Positions 17,229 to 26,322 are shown, counted from the stretch's first letter. The stretch: DNA of 64,000 nucleotides from Parasphingorhabdus marina DSM 22363 (GCF_900128895.1 NZ_FSQW01000002.1:1364001-1428000); one strand, 5' to 3'. The notes: generated from the sequence alone by a model not told the origin. Made by a program: numbers and translations.

Positions 17229-17801
17229 CTATTTCCCGGTTCGGCGCAATCGGGATCGCAAGAGCTTCACCGCGTTGTCATAATGGGTAACATCATTATG
17301 GAGCCGGGCGGAGACCAAAGCTCCGTCTATTAGCGAGAGGCAGGCCGCGGCTTCCGCCTTCGGGCTGCCCACATTTTTGATGCTGTTGTCACGCAATCCG
17401 GCCTTGAAGGATTGCGCTAGCCATTTCACATTGCGTTTCTGAAAGATCCGAACCTCGTCGACTAGCTCATCCTGCAAGCTTTCCTGCTCAACACAAAGCA
17501 CTATCGACAAGCAAATTGAGTCCCCGTCTTGCAAAATATCGCGTGTGAGGTCCAGATACCGGGAAACGCGCTCGCCACCAGTGACCTGTTTTTTGTCGAG
17601 GTCATCAAACCAGAGATAGATTTCCTGGGAGTATCGCTCGAACACCGCGTCCAGCAAATCCGGCTTGCTGGGAAAATGATGGAACATGCTGGCCTTCTGA
17701 ATACCCACGGACTTGGCGAGACGCCCGATGCTGAATCCGTTGGAGCCTTGCTGCCGGGCAGCATCTTCCGCCAGATCGAGGATTGCCGTGCGTGTATTCA
17801 T
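17229..17801 (-). CDS. TetR/AcrR family transcriptional regulator
   Basis: This 190-residue regulator has an N-terminal helix-turn-helix domain (residues about 5-50; FSIGRLAKSVGIQKASMFHHFPSKPDLLDAVF), which is the standard TetR signature. The remainder is a helical ligand-binding domain with no recognisable specificity. It is transcribed away from the MarR-type gene at 18034, and the shared intergenic region holds an 18-bp near-palindrome within a promoter, probably its operator. A plausible target is that gene and, perhaps, its own promoter. Confidence 0.9.
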   Translation of the reverse strand: MNTRTAILDLAEDAARQQGSNGFSIGRLAKSVGIQKASMFHHFPSKPDLLDAVFERYSQEIYLWFDDLDKKQVTGGERVSRYLDLTRDILQDGDSICLSIVLCVEQESLQDELVDEVRIFQKRNVKWLAQSFKAGLRDNSIKNVGSPKAEAAACLSLIDGALVSARLHNDVTHYDNAVKLLRSRLRRTGK

Positions 17802-17889
17802 GCCCCTCCCTTAGCATCGACCTGACAAATTGCAATGCGGAGGATATGATCGCCACATGTAAAATCGCTGGAAAACCCGGGTGTTGGCA

Positions 17890-17918
17890 TTGACTACCAT
17901 CCGGTTGGTAGATAGCAT
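17890..17918 (+). promoter_or_regulatory. Sigma-70-like promoter with embedded TetR-type operator
   Basis: TTGACT (17890-17895) and TAGCAT (17913-17918) have a 17-base spacing and point toward the MarR-type gene. The 18-bp sequence CTACCATCCGGTTGGTAG (17894-17911), a palindrome but for one mismatched pair, fills the spacer. Binding there would block RNA polymerase. It lies 92 bases upstream of the divergent tetR-type gene start. Confidence 0.65.
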
Positions 17919-18033
17919 CTGGCCGAGCGAAGAAGGATAACCGGGGGCAGATACCATATCCGATCAGGATCGTTCCGGACCAAAAAACAAGTTTGCAGAA
18001 AGTTCGGACAGGACGGTTTCTGACGAGGAAGAT

Positions 18034-18441
18034 TTGCCCTGGATGTTATCTGGTTCGCCGGAACTACCGGAAACCGGGCCTCAAGAAAATTCGCGCAATA
18101 TTGCGGCTCTGTTGCTCAAAATCTGGTCAATCAGAGCGAATGACTTCAAATATTTTGCGGAGGACTTCGGGGAAGTCCCGTGGAATATCATGCTGGACCT
18201 GACCTGTTCGGCACATCACGGCAAAACCGTGGTGGCCTCGGATCTCGCTATCACATATGATGTCCCCAAGACGACGATGAATCGCTATGTCGATTATCTC
18301 CACAATATTGGTCTGGTCGAAAAGAAAAGGGATGCGGACAACCGGGTTCGCGTGCTGCTGTCGCTGACTGACGAGGCGAACGATATGATGACGCAAACAT
18401 TATCGAAAATAGCCGCCGAAATGGGGAAGGCCCCGGTCTGA
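18034..18441 (+). CDS. MarR-type winged-helix regulator
   Basis: This protein of about 135 residues has a winged-helix domain. VASDLAITYDVPKTTMNRYVDYL (residues about 70-92) is the recognition region, and KKRDADNRVRVLLSLTDEA is the wing, as in MarR proteins. The start is uncertain. TTG 18034 has GAGGA four bases upstream, while ATG 18043 is further from it. The frame stays open back to 17941 without a usual start codon. It converges on the acyl-CoA dehydrogenase-like gene, ending 13 bases before that gene's stop. Confidence 0.7.
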   Translation: MPWMLSGSPELPETGPQENSRNIAALLLKIWSIRANDFKYFAEDFGEVPWNIMLDLTCSAHHGKTVVASDLAITYDVPKTTMNRYVDYLHNIGLVEKKRDADNRVRVLLSLTDEANDMMTQTLSKIAAEMGKAPV

Positions 18442-18454
18442 ACCGGTCTGACTT

Positions 18455-19639
18455 TCACAGCATCGCCATGTCCACCTGCTGATCCAGCAGCACCTTGCCT
18501 GCAAGCTCGAATACTGCCGGTGCTGTTGCGATATGCTGCGTCGCTACATGCGCGTCGCGGAACCGGCGCTGCAGAGTGCTTGACGCATAGACCGCGGCAC
18601 CACCGCCAAGCATGTAGGCAGTCTTGCAAACATCTGCAGCAGTTTCGGTGGCATGGGCACAAGCCAGCCGCAACTGGCCCCGCCCGCGCGCTGAAATCTG
18701 CGCTTCACCATTGGCTTCCTGCCAGGCAGCTTCGACGGCGGTCTCCAGAAAGGCAAACGCACCACTCAGCTGCGCTTCTGCCCTTGCCAGCTCCACCTGT
18801 ACGACAGGTCGCTGGGCCATGGTGCGGCCACCACCGGGCGTTTTCTTGGTGATCGCGATATTCCGTATCTCTTCGAGCGCAGCCCGCGCATTACCCAAAG
18901 CAACGGCGCATACGCCAAGCGCCAGCAATCCAAAAAGCGGGAACTTGTACAGCGGTCCGCCATCCTGCGGTTCGTCCGCGATGAAGGATATGCTCCGTTC
19001 CTTGGGAACCGTCAGCGCTTCGACTGCAAAATCCCCGGATCCCGTCCCCTTCATTCCGGCGACATGCCAGCTGTCGATCAGGCGCGCCTGATCAGCCGGG
19101 AAAAACAGCATCCGGTGATAGGGCGCCCCATTTTCAAATTTCAACAACTCGCCATCCTTGAAAATCATGGCGCCGCCGCCAAGCCAGCTGCAATTCGGAG
19201 AGCCGGAACCCCATTGCCACTGTCCCGAGAGGATATAATTGTCGCCCTTGTCTTCCGCTTTGCCCATGGGCGCGAACACTCCGCCCGTGATGACATCCTG
19301 CGGACCAAAAATCTCCTCTGCCACCGGCTTGTCGAGATAGGCTGCGCCGAGTGTGGACGTGACCGCTATCATGGCGCACCAGCCGGCGCTGGCGTCCGCT
19401 TCTGAAATGGTCGAGATGATTTTCAGAAAATCCAGCGGCGGGAGTTCCAGTCCGCCTATGGCTGAAGGCTTTGACAGGTTGTAAGCACCGGCCTCAGCCA
19501 TTTTGCGCGCGAGATCAGCCGGCAGCTGGCGCGATTGCTCAATTTCTTCCGCACGTGCCGCAATCTCGGGCAAGAGCTCGAGAATGGCCTGCCCGGTCGA
19601 ACCGCCTATTGATTGAATATCATATTGCAAACCGGCCAT
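18455..19639 (-). CDS. Acyl-CoA dehydrogenase-fold flavoenzyme (HsaA-like monooxygenase group)
   Basis: This 394-residue protein has the acyl-CoA dehydrogenase fold. The N-terminal helical domain contains ARKMAEAGAYNLSKPSAIGGLELPPLDFLKIISTISEAD, the middle beta domain GSGDFAVEALTVP, and the C-terminal helical domain a GG-rich DAHVATQHI segment. This arrangement, with SAGWCAMIA, resembles two-component flavin-dependent hydroxylases such as HsaA more than true acyl-CoA dehydrogenases. A partner flavin reductase is not seen nearby. ATG 19639 is chosen because GGAG lies just upstream and a longer start would overlap the divergent lipoprotein gene. The substrate is unknown. Confidence 0.75.
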   Translation of the reverse strand: MAGLQYDIQSIGGSTGQAILELLPEIAARAEEIEQSRQLPADLARKMAEAGAYNLSKPSAIGGLELPPLDFLKIISTISEADASAGWCAMIAVTSTLGAAYLDKPVAEEIFGPQDVITGGVFAPMGKAEDKGDNYILSGQWQWGSGSPNCSWLGGGAMIFKDGELLKFENGAPYHRMLFFPADQARLIDSWHVAGMKGTGSGDFAVEALTVPKERSISFIADEPQDGGPLYKFPLFGLLALGVCAVALGNARAALEEIRNIAITKKTPGGGRTMAQRPVVQVELARAEAQLSGAFAFLETAVEAAWQEANGEAQISARGRGQLRLACAHATETAADVCKTAYMLGGGAAVYASSTLQRRFRDAHVATQHIATAPAVFELAGKVLLDQQVDMAML

Positions 19640-19714
19640 TCTTTCGTCTCCATGTTCCCGGCAAGCATAAGAGTAACTGTTCCTTGATCCAGCAAAAACA
19701 TCTACGGTTGGGCC

Positions 19715-21259
19715 ATGCGTCTGATTTTTCTGTTCAGCCTGTTGCTTGTCCTGACCGGGTGCGGTGGCGCCGCTGACGAAACTGTTTTGCCGGGTCCGGA
19801 TCAAATCGTCCGGTTGTCGGATTCCGAAATCAAGGGTCTCGATCCGCAAGGGGTGTCTGATCTGTCCTCGCTCAGGGTTCTGGCTGACCAGTATGAAGGC
19901 CTGACCAGACTGGATGCCCGCGGTGAGGCAGAGCCCGGTCTCGCAAAGAAATGGACGGTATCCGCAGACGGTTTGCGGTGGATTTTCGAATTACGGCCGG
20001 ACCTGGAATTTTCTGACGCCACGCCGATCAACGCGCACCTGTTTCCCGATGTCCTGGCCAGGTTGCGAGCGGAGGAAACGGCCGCACCAACACGGACGCT
20101 CTTTGACAATATCTCCACAATTGTGGCGCTCGACGCACAGATGGTGGAGATCCGCCTCAAATCGCCGTCGCCGGCCCTGCCGGTGCTGCTTGCCCATCCG
20201 GCATTGTCCGCCATACCGCTGCACCGAATCAGGGAAGCGGGAAACAGATGGACCGCCGATCGCCCTGTGGTGACCAGCGGACCCTATCGGCTCACTCATT
20301 GGCTTCTCAACAATCATGCGCGCCTGGAACGCAATCCGAACTGGCATGATGACACGAAGATCACCGGGAATATCATCTGGAAACCCATGGATGACAGTCT
20401 TGCGGGGATGCGGCTGATACTGGCCGGAGGGGCGGACATCGCCTCTGACTATCCGGTCAGTCGCCACCAGTGGCTCGAAGACAATCATCCCGGTCTGGCC
20501 CACAGCACGCCCTATCTTGGCAGCTACTATTTTGTGTTCAATACCCGCAAGCCGCCATTTGATGATGCGCGGGTTCGAACCGCCCTGTCGATGGCCATCG
20601 AGAGACAATGGATTGCCGACAAGGTCATGGCGATCGGCAACAGTCCCTCCTGGAGCGTCTTGCCGCCGGGATTGAACGGCGGGTCAGCATACCGCCCTGT
20701 CTGGGCCACGTGGCCGCGGGAACGGCGACTGCGTGAAGCTGAAGGGATCCTGCGGGAAGCGGGATATGATGCCGACAATCCGCTCACATTTGAAATACGT
20801 TTCAACAGCTCCGCTGAACATCGTCGGGTATCGGTGGCACTGGCCGCCATGTGGCAACCGCTGCCAGTCCGTACGACCCTGTTCAACAGCGAGGCGGCCT
20901 TGCATTTTTCGGCCTTGCGCCAGCATGATTTCGCCCTCGCCCGTTCCGGCTGGATCGCAGACATTCCGGTTCCGGAAAACTTTCTCATGGTGCACCAGCC
21001 CGCCAACGGACCGGGCAATTATTCGGGATACAGCAACCCGGCTTATGACAGGCTCGTCAACGATGCCCGGCAAAGTGCAGATGCCGGGAAACGTGCGGCT
21101 CTGTTCGCACAGGCCAACCAGTTGCTGACCCGGGACATGCCAATCCTTCCGCTCTACTTTTATGTGACGCGCTCGCTGGTCGCATCGCGGATTGACGGCT
21201 GGGACGATAATATTTCCAATGTTCACCCCAGCCGCACATTGCGTATAAGGACGCCATGA
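19715..21259 (+). CDS. Family 5 solute-binding lipoprotein (peptide/nickel type)
   Basis: This 514-residue extracytoplasmic binding protein resembles OppA/DppA. Its signal ends in the lipobox LTGC, so it would be lipidated at Cys16; the next residue is Gly, which fits outer-membrane sorting rather than Asp-mediated retention. The family pattern is clear: LVYEGLTRLD-like QYEGLTRLD near residue 60, LAKKWTVSADGLRWIFELRPDLEFSDATPI, SGPYRLTHW, and ARVRTALSMAIERQWI. No ABC permease or ATPase gene is adjacent. It overlaps the next, related gene by four bases. Ligand unknown. Confidence 0.85.
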   Translation: MRLIFLFSLLLVLTGCGGAADETVLPGPDQIVRLSDSEIKGLDPQGVSDLSSLRVLADQYEGLTRLDARGEAEPGLAKKWTVSADGLRWIFELRPDLEFSDATPINAHLFPDVLARLRAEETAAPTRTLFDNISTIVALDAQMVEIRLKSPSPALPVLLAHPALSAIPLHRIREAGNRWTADRPVVTSGPYRLTHWLLNNHARLERNPNWHDDTKITGNIIWKPMDDSLAGMRLILAGGADIASDYPVSRHQWLEDNHPGLAHSTPYLGSYYFVFNTRKPPFDDARVRTALSMAIERQWIADKVMAIGNSPSWSVLPPGLNGGSAYRPVWATWPRERRLREAEGILREAGYDADNPLTFEIRFNSSAEHRRVSVALAAMWQPLPVRTTLFNSEAALHFSALRQHDFALARSGWIADIPVPENFLMVHQPANGPGNYSGYSNPAYDRLVNDARQSADAGKRAALFAQANQLLTRDMPILPLYFYVTRSLVASRIDGWDDNISNVHPSRTLRIRTP

Positions 21260-22761
21260 CAAACCGGAACTCATCCCGTCTGGCCTCTTTCATCGCGCCA
21301 GTGATCGCTGGTCTGTTGCTGGCATCATGCAGTTCGTCAGGCGATGAAGACCGGGCCCGTGTTACAGTGATTTCCGAAAGTGGCGGGAAGGTCAATCCGA
21401 TCGGGATTAATCTGAATCACGTCTCCGCAACAGCCCGGATGGCCGTGGCCAAAGGTCTGATCGGGCTGGACGAACAGGGCCGGATTGTGCCCTCCATCGC
21501 GGCACGCTGGATTGTGACCGACGACGGCCTGAGCTACATTTTCCGCCTGAACGAGGCCAGATGGAACGACGGCCGCCAGATCACGGCCGAACGAATCGCC
21601 ACTTTACTGAGAGAGCGTATCGCAGAGCTGGCCGGCAGCCGGCTGGGACGTGACCTAAGGGTCATCGATGAAATCGTCTCCATGACCGGCCGCGTGATCG
21701 AAATACGCCTCGACTCTCCGCAGCCCAATTTCCTCCAGCTGCTGGCCCAACCTGAACTGGGCCTGTTCCGTGCAGGCCATGGCGCGGGCCCGATGGTGGA
21801 AATCTCGACGGAGCCGACGCTCGTTCTTGGTCCTTTGCTGCAACCGGATGAGGAGGCTGACGACGAGGAGACCGATGAGAGCTCTGTGGAGGATGATCCA
21901 CGGCGGGTGTTTCTGCGCGGCGAAAGCGCGGCGCTCGCCATCGCCCGGTTCGATGCCGGTCATATCGATGTCGTGCTCAACGGAAAGTTTCATCATCTGC
22001 CGCTGATCGATGCGTCGGGAATCGATACCGGCAATTTGCGCCTGGATCCGGTGGCCGGACTGTTCGGGCTGCGTTTTGTGCGCGCGGATGGTTTCTGGGC
22101 GATACCCGACAATCGCGAAATACTCTCGATGGCGATCGACCGACCGGCATTGCTGACCTCCTTCCCCAATGTAACCGCATGGAAAAGCCGGCAGAAGATC
22201 ATTCCCGAAGCACTGGATGTTGAAGGCATCAACACCCGGCCGGACTGGGCGACCATGACCATGCAGGATCGTATCGAATTCGCCCGTACCATGGTAGCCA
22301 GGTGGAAGGCCTCTGACGGGTATATTCCGCCCCTCGTTATCGGCCTGCCCGATGAAGCCGGGGCGGACATTTTGTTCCTGCGTGTCCAGTCGGATTTGCG
22401 GAGGATCGGACTGGATGCAAAAAAAGTGGGGATTGACCGCGTGGCAGATGTGCGCCTGATTGACGAAATCGCGCCTTATGACAGCCCGCAATGGTTTCTG
22501 ACCCAGCTCACCTGCGATCTGACCGCTGTCTGCCTCAACGATGCCGATGCCAGGATCGCGGATGCCGATGCCGCCACCAATCTGGAGATCAAGGCCCGCC
22601 TCTATGCCGAAGCCGAACAGATGCTGGTCAATCATTACAACTATATTCCGCTCGGCACCCCCGTTCGCTGGTCGATCGCAAGGCCGGATCAGCGCGGGTT
22701 TGCGGTCAATCCCCGCGGGTGGCATCCATTGAATTCGCTGGTCGGCATACCTATATCATAG
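21256..22761 (+). CDS. Second family 5 solute-binding lipoprotein
   Basis: This 501-residue protein is related in layout to the preceding gene product. The lipobox LASC gives a lipidated Cys25 followed by Ser, again suggesting outer-membrane localisation. The binding-protein pattern is present: IAARWIVTDDGLSYIFRLNEARWNDGRQI near 80-110, and a later NREILSMAIDRPALL. A strongly acidic insertion lies at about residues 198-214 (QPDEEADDEETDESSVED), unusual for the family and probably a surface loop. Its ATG overlaps the stop of the upstream gene, so the two are co-translated. No transporter partner is present in the window. Confidence 0.8.
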   Translation: MTNRNSSRLASFIAPVIAGLLLASCSSSGDEDRARVTVISESGGKVNPIGINLNHVSATARMAVAKGLIGLDEQGRIVPSIAARWIVTDDGLSYIFRLNEARWNDGRQITAERIATLLRERIAELAGSRLGRDLRVIDEIVSMTGRVIEIRLDSPQPNFLQLLAQPELGLFRAGHGAGPMVEISTEPTLVLGPLLQPDEEADDEETDESSVEDDPRRVFLRGESAALAIARFDAGHIDVVLNGKFHHLPLIDASGIDTGNLRLDPVAGLFGLRFVRADGFWAIPDNREILSMAIDRPALLTSFPNVTAWKSRQKIIPEALDVEGINTRPDWATMTMQDRIEFARTMVARWKASDGYIPPLVIGLPDEAGADILFLRVQSDLRRIGLDAKKVGIDRVADVRLIDEIAPYDSPQWFLTQLTCDLTAVCLNDADARIADADAATNLEIKARLYAEAEQMLVNHYNYIPLGTPVRWSIARPDQRGFAVNPRGWHPLNSLVGIPIS

Positions 22762-22765
22762 GTGT

Positions 22766-23251
22766 ATGACTAATATAGCACAGGGAGGACCGAAATTGGC
22801 CATCTCCGAAGAGCAGTTAAAGCGTCTCGCGGAACAATTGCCGGATGTAAGCCGCGACCCGCAGGCGGTCCGGCAGCGTGTCGAGGCCATGGAAAAGGTT
22901 CTGGAACGGGTTTTCGTGATTCCCGGGATAAATCGCCCTGTCGGGCTTGATTCCCTCGTTGGCCTCATTCCCGTTGTCGGGGATATCGCAACGGCCCTGA
23001 TGGGCGCCTATATCGTCTGGGAGGCCCGTAATCTGGGCATGTCCAAATGGCAATTGTCACGGATGGCGGCCAATGTCGGCATCGACACCGCGCTGGGTGC
23101 CGTCCCGCTCGCCGGTGACCTGTTCGACTTCTTGTGGCGGTCCAACACCCGCAATCTGAAGATCATTCGCAAGCATCTCGACAAGCACCACCCGGGTACC
23201 CGTACCATCGATAACGACCCGGCTCTTTTCGGGACGGACAAGCGCACCTGA
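22766..23251 (+). CDS. DUF4112 domain protein
   Basis: This 161-residue protein has the DUF4112 pattern: a helical start, then IPGINRPVGLDSLVGLIPVVGDIATALMGAYIVWEA (about 52-90). A second hydrophobic stretch follows around NVGIDTALGAVPLAGDLFDFLWRSN. Two to three membrane helices are likely. Function of the family is unknown. It begins four bases after the second lipoprotein gene, so the three genes probably form one transcript. Confidence 0.85.
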   Translation: MTNIAQGGPKLAISEEQLKRLAEQLPDVSRDPQAVRQRVEAMEKVLERVFVIPGINRPVGLDSLVGLIPVVGDIATALMGAYIVWEARNLGMSKWQLSRMAANVGIDTALGAVPLAGDLFDFLWRSNTRNLKIIRKHLDKHHPGTRTIDNDPALFGTDKRT

Positions 23252-23268
23252 TCTCAGGCTGAATAGCG

Positions 23269-23973
23269 TCAGGCGCCCCGCCAGATCTTGATTGCCGTGT
23301 CGTCTTTGGCCCGCCGCATCCGGGCCGGGCAGCGGGTGGGCCGAAAATTCTCTGCAAGACACAGGCGCACTTCCTGCAACCAGCCCCGCCGATTGATTTT
23401 CAGCCGGATCATCTCGCTGGTGAGTCCGTCATTGGCCGCGGCAAAGGCCGTGCGAAAGGCTCCCGCCGTCAGCGGTTTGCGTGACAGTCGGTCCATGTCC
23501 GGAAACCGGACCGCGCCGAACATGATCCGCGAAATCCGGAAATAGGTTTCAGGCCGCCGGGCCATGCAGCTGCCATGCTTGGCCCATTGCCGCGCCATCA
23601 GCCGCGTATCCGGCATCATGCAGAAATTCCGCCGTGTCGCAGCGGGAGACAGGAGACGGGTCGCCCGGCACCATTGCGGATAGGTGGCACCCTGCGCGTC
23701 CGGCCAGAGACCGTGCAGGATGAACCCGAAACTGCCGTCATCACCGCTGCACTGGGTCTTGTGGCGGGAACTGTCCTTGCGGGTCCGGCAGAATTCCGGC
23801 GACCAGCTCAGCGCCAGCGTATAGCCGGATACCGGCAGTGGGCGCCGCGGTTCGCTGGCGGGTTTGGATACTGGTGATGCGGGCTGCAGGACCGAGGGTG
23901 CGCGGCATTGGTAGGCCTGGGCGTGGGCCAGTGATGGAACCACAAGCATGAGATGCAAACTGAAAATTCTCAT
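23269..23973 (-). CDS. Ribonuclease T2 family protein
   Basis: This 234-residue protein has a probable signal peptide (cut after about residue 18, SLAHA) and both conserved active-site boxes of RNase T2: FILHGLWP with His87, and QWAKHGSC with His133. Cysteines at about 62, 75, 102, 118 and 136 suit disulphides. It should be a periplasmic, broad-specificity endoribonuclease like E. coli RNase I. A Pro/Ser-rich linker (residues 26-48) precedes the domain. Its start overlaps the stop of the membrane-protein gene upstream by four bases. Confidence 0.9.
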   Translation of the reverse strand: MRIFSLHLMLVVPSLAHAQAYQCRAPSVLQPASPVSKPASEPRRPLPVSGYTLALSWSPEFCRTRKDSSRHKTQCSGDDGSFGFILHGLWPDAQGATYPQWCRATRLLSPAATRRNFCMMPDTRLMARQWAKHGSCMARRPETYFRISRIMFGAVRFPDMDRLSRKPLTAGAFRTAFAAANDGLTSEMIRLKINRRGWLQEVRLCLAENFRPTRCPARMRRAKDDTAIKIWRGA

Positions 23974-24419
23974 TCAAACACATCCGACAATTGGTCGCCA
24001 TTCTGGATCACGGCACCTTTTGACCGAAACCAGATCTGGGAAGGTTTCAAAAACAGGCAAATCGCTGCACCAAATGACAAAATATTGGCAACGGCGCTAA
24101 CAACAAGATCAGGCCCGGTCATTTGGAGAAAAATACCTCCCAGCATTTCCGATCCAAGGCCTTTTGCCGCCATTGCGAGCAGAAAAAACCCCAGTCCCAA
24201 AAACGCAAGAACGGAATATATCCATTTGAACACATTGCTGGCGCGACGCGCTATGAGATCCCAAAGCAGGAACAGTAATCCAAAAAAGACCGCATTGATC
24301 AAAACAATCTCAAACAATGAGCCTTCTGTATCAAGATCGGTTGCAAAACTCACAAATGCCGAAATCCAGAACAGCCGCTCAAACCAGATGATCGATGTTG
24401 GACGGGCAGGTTTCATCAC
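23970..24419 (-). CDS. Hypothetical four-helix membrane protein
   Basis: This 149-residue protein has about four hydrophobic segments (residues 12-28, 36-56, 66-88, 100-122) and no family I recognise. The N-terminus starts MMKPARPTSIIWFERLFWIS. It is the upstream partner of the RNase T2 gene, with a four-base overlap, and begins 15 bases after nadC on the same strand, so all three may be co-transcribed. No function is proposed. Confidence 0.6.
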   Translation of the reverse strand: MMKPARPTSIIWFERLFWISAFVSFATDLDTEGSLFEIVLINAVFFGLLFLLWDLIARRASNVFKWIYSVLAFLGLGFFLLAMAAKGLGSEMLGGIFLQMTGPDLVVSAVANILSFGAAICLFLKPSQIWFRSKGAVIQNGDQLSDVFE

Positions 24420-24434
24420 TAACCGCGTCTGATA

Positions 24435-25283
24435 TCACACTTGTTCAAAGTCGAGGCCGATATCTGCCGCTGGTGCCGATTGTGTCAATCGGCCGACCGA
24501 GATGAAATCTACTCCGGTTTCCGCCTTGTCCCGGATGGTTTCCAGGCTGATCCCGCCGCTGGCCTCGGTCGCTGCGCGGTCTCCGATCAGCGTTACCGCC
24601 CCGCGCAAGGTCGCCGGGTCCATATTGTCGAGCAGCAAATGGGTGCCGCCAGCGGCCAGTGCGGGTTCGATCTGGTCGACGCGGTCCACCTCGACAATGA
24701 TCGTTTCGATCTTTGCGTCCACTGCCCGTCGTACCGCCTCGCCGATATCGCCGGCGACGGCAACATGATTGTCCTTGATCATCGCGGCATCCCACAGGCC
24801 CATGCGGTGGTTCTGCGCCCCGCCCATCCGCGTCGCATATTTTTCCAGCACGCGAAGCCCGGGAATGGTTTTGCGCGTGTCGAGCAAAGTGCAACCCGTC
24901 CCCGCAATCTTGCGGACATATTCGTCGGTCATGCTGGCGATACCGGTGAGATGCTGCACCGTGTTGAGTGCGCTGCGCTCGGCCGTCAGCATCGCGCGTC
25001 CTCTGCCCTTCAATCGCATGATATCGGCGCCTGATGCGACAGTCGCTCCCTCTTCGGCCAGAATTTCGATCTCGACTGCCGGGTCCAGCGCACGGAAAAA
25101 AGCCTCCGCAATGGGCAATCCAGCAATCACCGCTTCGTGGCGGCTGTCCATGACACCGGTGAAGATGGCATCGGCTGGAATCACCGCCTCGGATGTGACA
25201 TCCCGTCCTGTTGGGCCGAGATCTTCCGCCAGAGTGGATTGCACAAAGGCATCAAGGTCGAAGCGGTCAAGCGAGAATGTCAT
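24435..25283 (-). CDS. nadC: Nicotinate-nucleotide pyrophosphorylase (carboxylating)
   Basis: This 282-residue enzyme converts quinolinate and PRPP to nicotinate mononucleotide with loss of CO2, in de novo NAD synthesis. Typical segments are EDLGPTGRDVTSEAVIP (about 16-32), the PRPP/quinolinate site TVQHLTGIAS, DTRKTIPGLRVLEKYA and MGAQNHR-type MGGAQNHRMGL, then IKDNHV. ATG 25283 is chosen over a TTG two codons upstream. nadA lies 1 kb upstream on the same strand, separated by a CPBP protease gene. Confidence 0.95.
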   Translation of the reverse strand: MTFSLDRFDLDAFVQSTLAEDLGPTGRDVTSEAVIPADAIFTGVMDSRHEAVIAGLPIAEAFFRALDPAVEIEILAEEGATVASGADIMRLKGRGRAMLTAERSALNTVQHLTGIASMTDEYVRKIAGTGCTLLDTRKTIPGLRVLEKYATRMGGAQNHRMGLWDAAMIKDNHVAVAGDIGEAVRRAVDAKIETIIVEVDRVDQIEPALAAGGTHLLLDNMDPATLRGAVTLIGDRAATEASGGISLETIRDKAETGVDFISVGRLTQSAPAADIGLDFEQV

Positions 25284-25361
25284 CGTCAATATCTAGCGCC
25301 AACCAAGTCATTTAGAAAGCGGCTATTCTCGGCAGAGCTGATGCAGGAACATGGCGGTTGA

Positions 25362-26228
25362 TCACTTGCCGCCTTCCTGCCGAAGGAAGGCTCGGTGATA
25401 GGCCAGAACGAGAATGCCCGTTACGGCCAGAGCAACAATGCCAGATAGTCCTGCTTCCGGTCCGTAAGCGCCACCGGTCCAATAGTCCGGCCCGGCCTGT
25501 TCCGCAGATAACAACGATGAGGCGGATTCATTGCCGCTCATGGAAAATCCGAAAATTTTGCTTTGCGAAAAATTCCAGGCTGCGTGCAATCCAATCGACA
25601 TTCCTAACCGTCCTGTGAGAATGACCGGCAGACACCAGATTGCCCCGTTCAAAGCCAGTATGAAAAAAGCGGCCCACGAGAAATTGTCAGTCGCACCATG
25701 CACCGAGGCGAAAATTACGGAAGTGAGTAGCACCGACATCGCCAAACCAGGTCTGGCTCCCAGCTTCATTCCAAACCATTCGCGAAAACTGGTCAGGAGG
25801 AACCCTCGGAAGATCAGTTCTTCCCAATAGGCGACAAGCAACATTCTGAACAGAAACATCCAGAAAGCGCCATCGACGGCGGCGGAACTGATCATAATTG
25901 CACCCGGCACGCTCCAGGGCACGGACACAGCAAAAATTAATCCGATCACCAAAACGCCGAAAACCATTCCCACAAAAAACTCAATACCGAAAAATAGGTC
26001 GCGACTTAGCCCGTAGTCGCTCAATGTTTTTTGCTCGATTCTGGCAGCCCAGAATCCCAGAAACACCGTCAGGAGAATGACCGCCAGCATGAGCTGCAAC
26101 CATTGCGGTGAAACCAGAAAGAGCGGGCTCAAGATGGCAAACAGCGAAAATGCAAATATGGGCAGGCGCCAGAGAAGGCGAAGTCTTCCTGAACTGTCAG
26201 TGAAAACACTCACCACAGGCTCCAGCAT
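25362..26228 (-). CDS. CPBP family intramembrane metalloprotease
   Basis: This 288-residue multi-pass membrane protein has the three CPBP (CAAX protease/Abi) motifs. They are EELIFRG (catalytic Glu pair, about residue 136), FASVHG (about 174) and HAAWNF (about 216). Seven or eight hydrophobic segments are visible. Bacterial members are thought to be intramembrane proteases, but substrates are mostly unknown. It sits between nadA and nadC on the same strand, with 93 and 78 bases on its sides. Confidence 0.88.
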   Translation of the reverse strand: MLEPVVSVFTDSSGRLRLLWRLPIFAFSLFAILSPLFLVSPQWLQLMLAVILLTVFLGFWAARIEQKTLSDYGLSRDLFFGIEFFVGMVFGVLVIGLIFAVSVPWSVPGAIMISSAAVDGAFWMFLFRMLLVAYWEELIFRGFLLTSFREWFGMKLGARPGLAMSVLLTSVIFASVHGATDNFSWAAFFILALNGAIWCLPVILTGRLGMSIGLHAAWNFSQSKIFGFSMSGNESASSLLSAEQAGPDYWTGGAYGPEAGLSGIVALAVTGILVLAYHRAFLRQEGGK

Positions 26229-26322
26229 GGATATAACTCCCTCGACATCACCGAGAGATCATTGCACCAGTTGCCTGGCGAAAGCGGCATTTTGCAGACA
26301 GTTGTCAGGTTTGGCCAGATGC

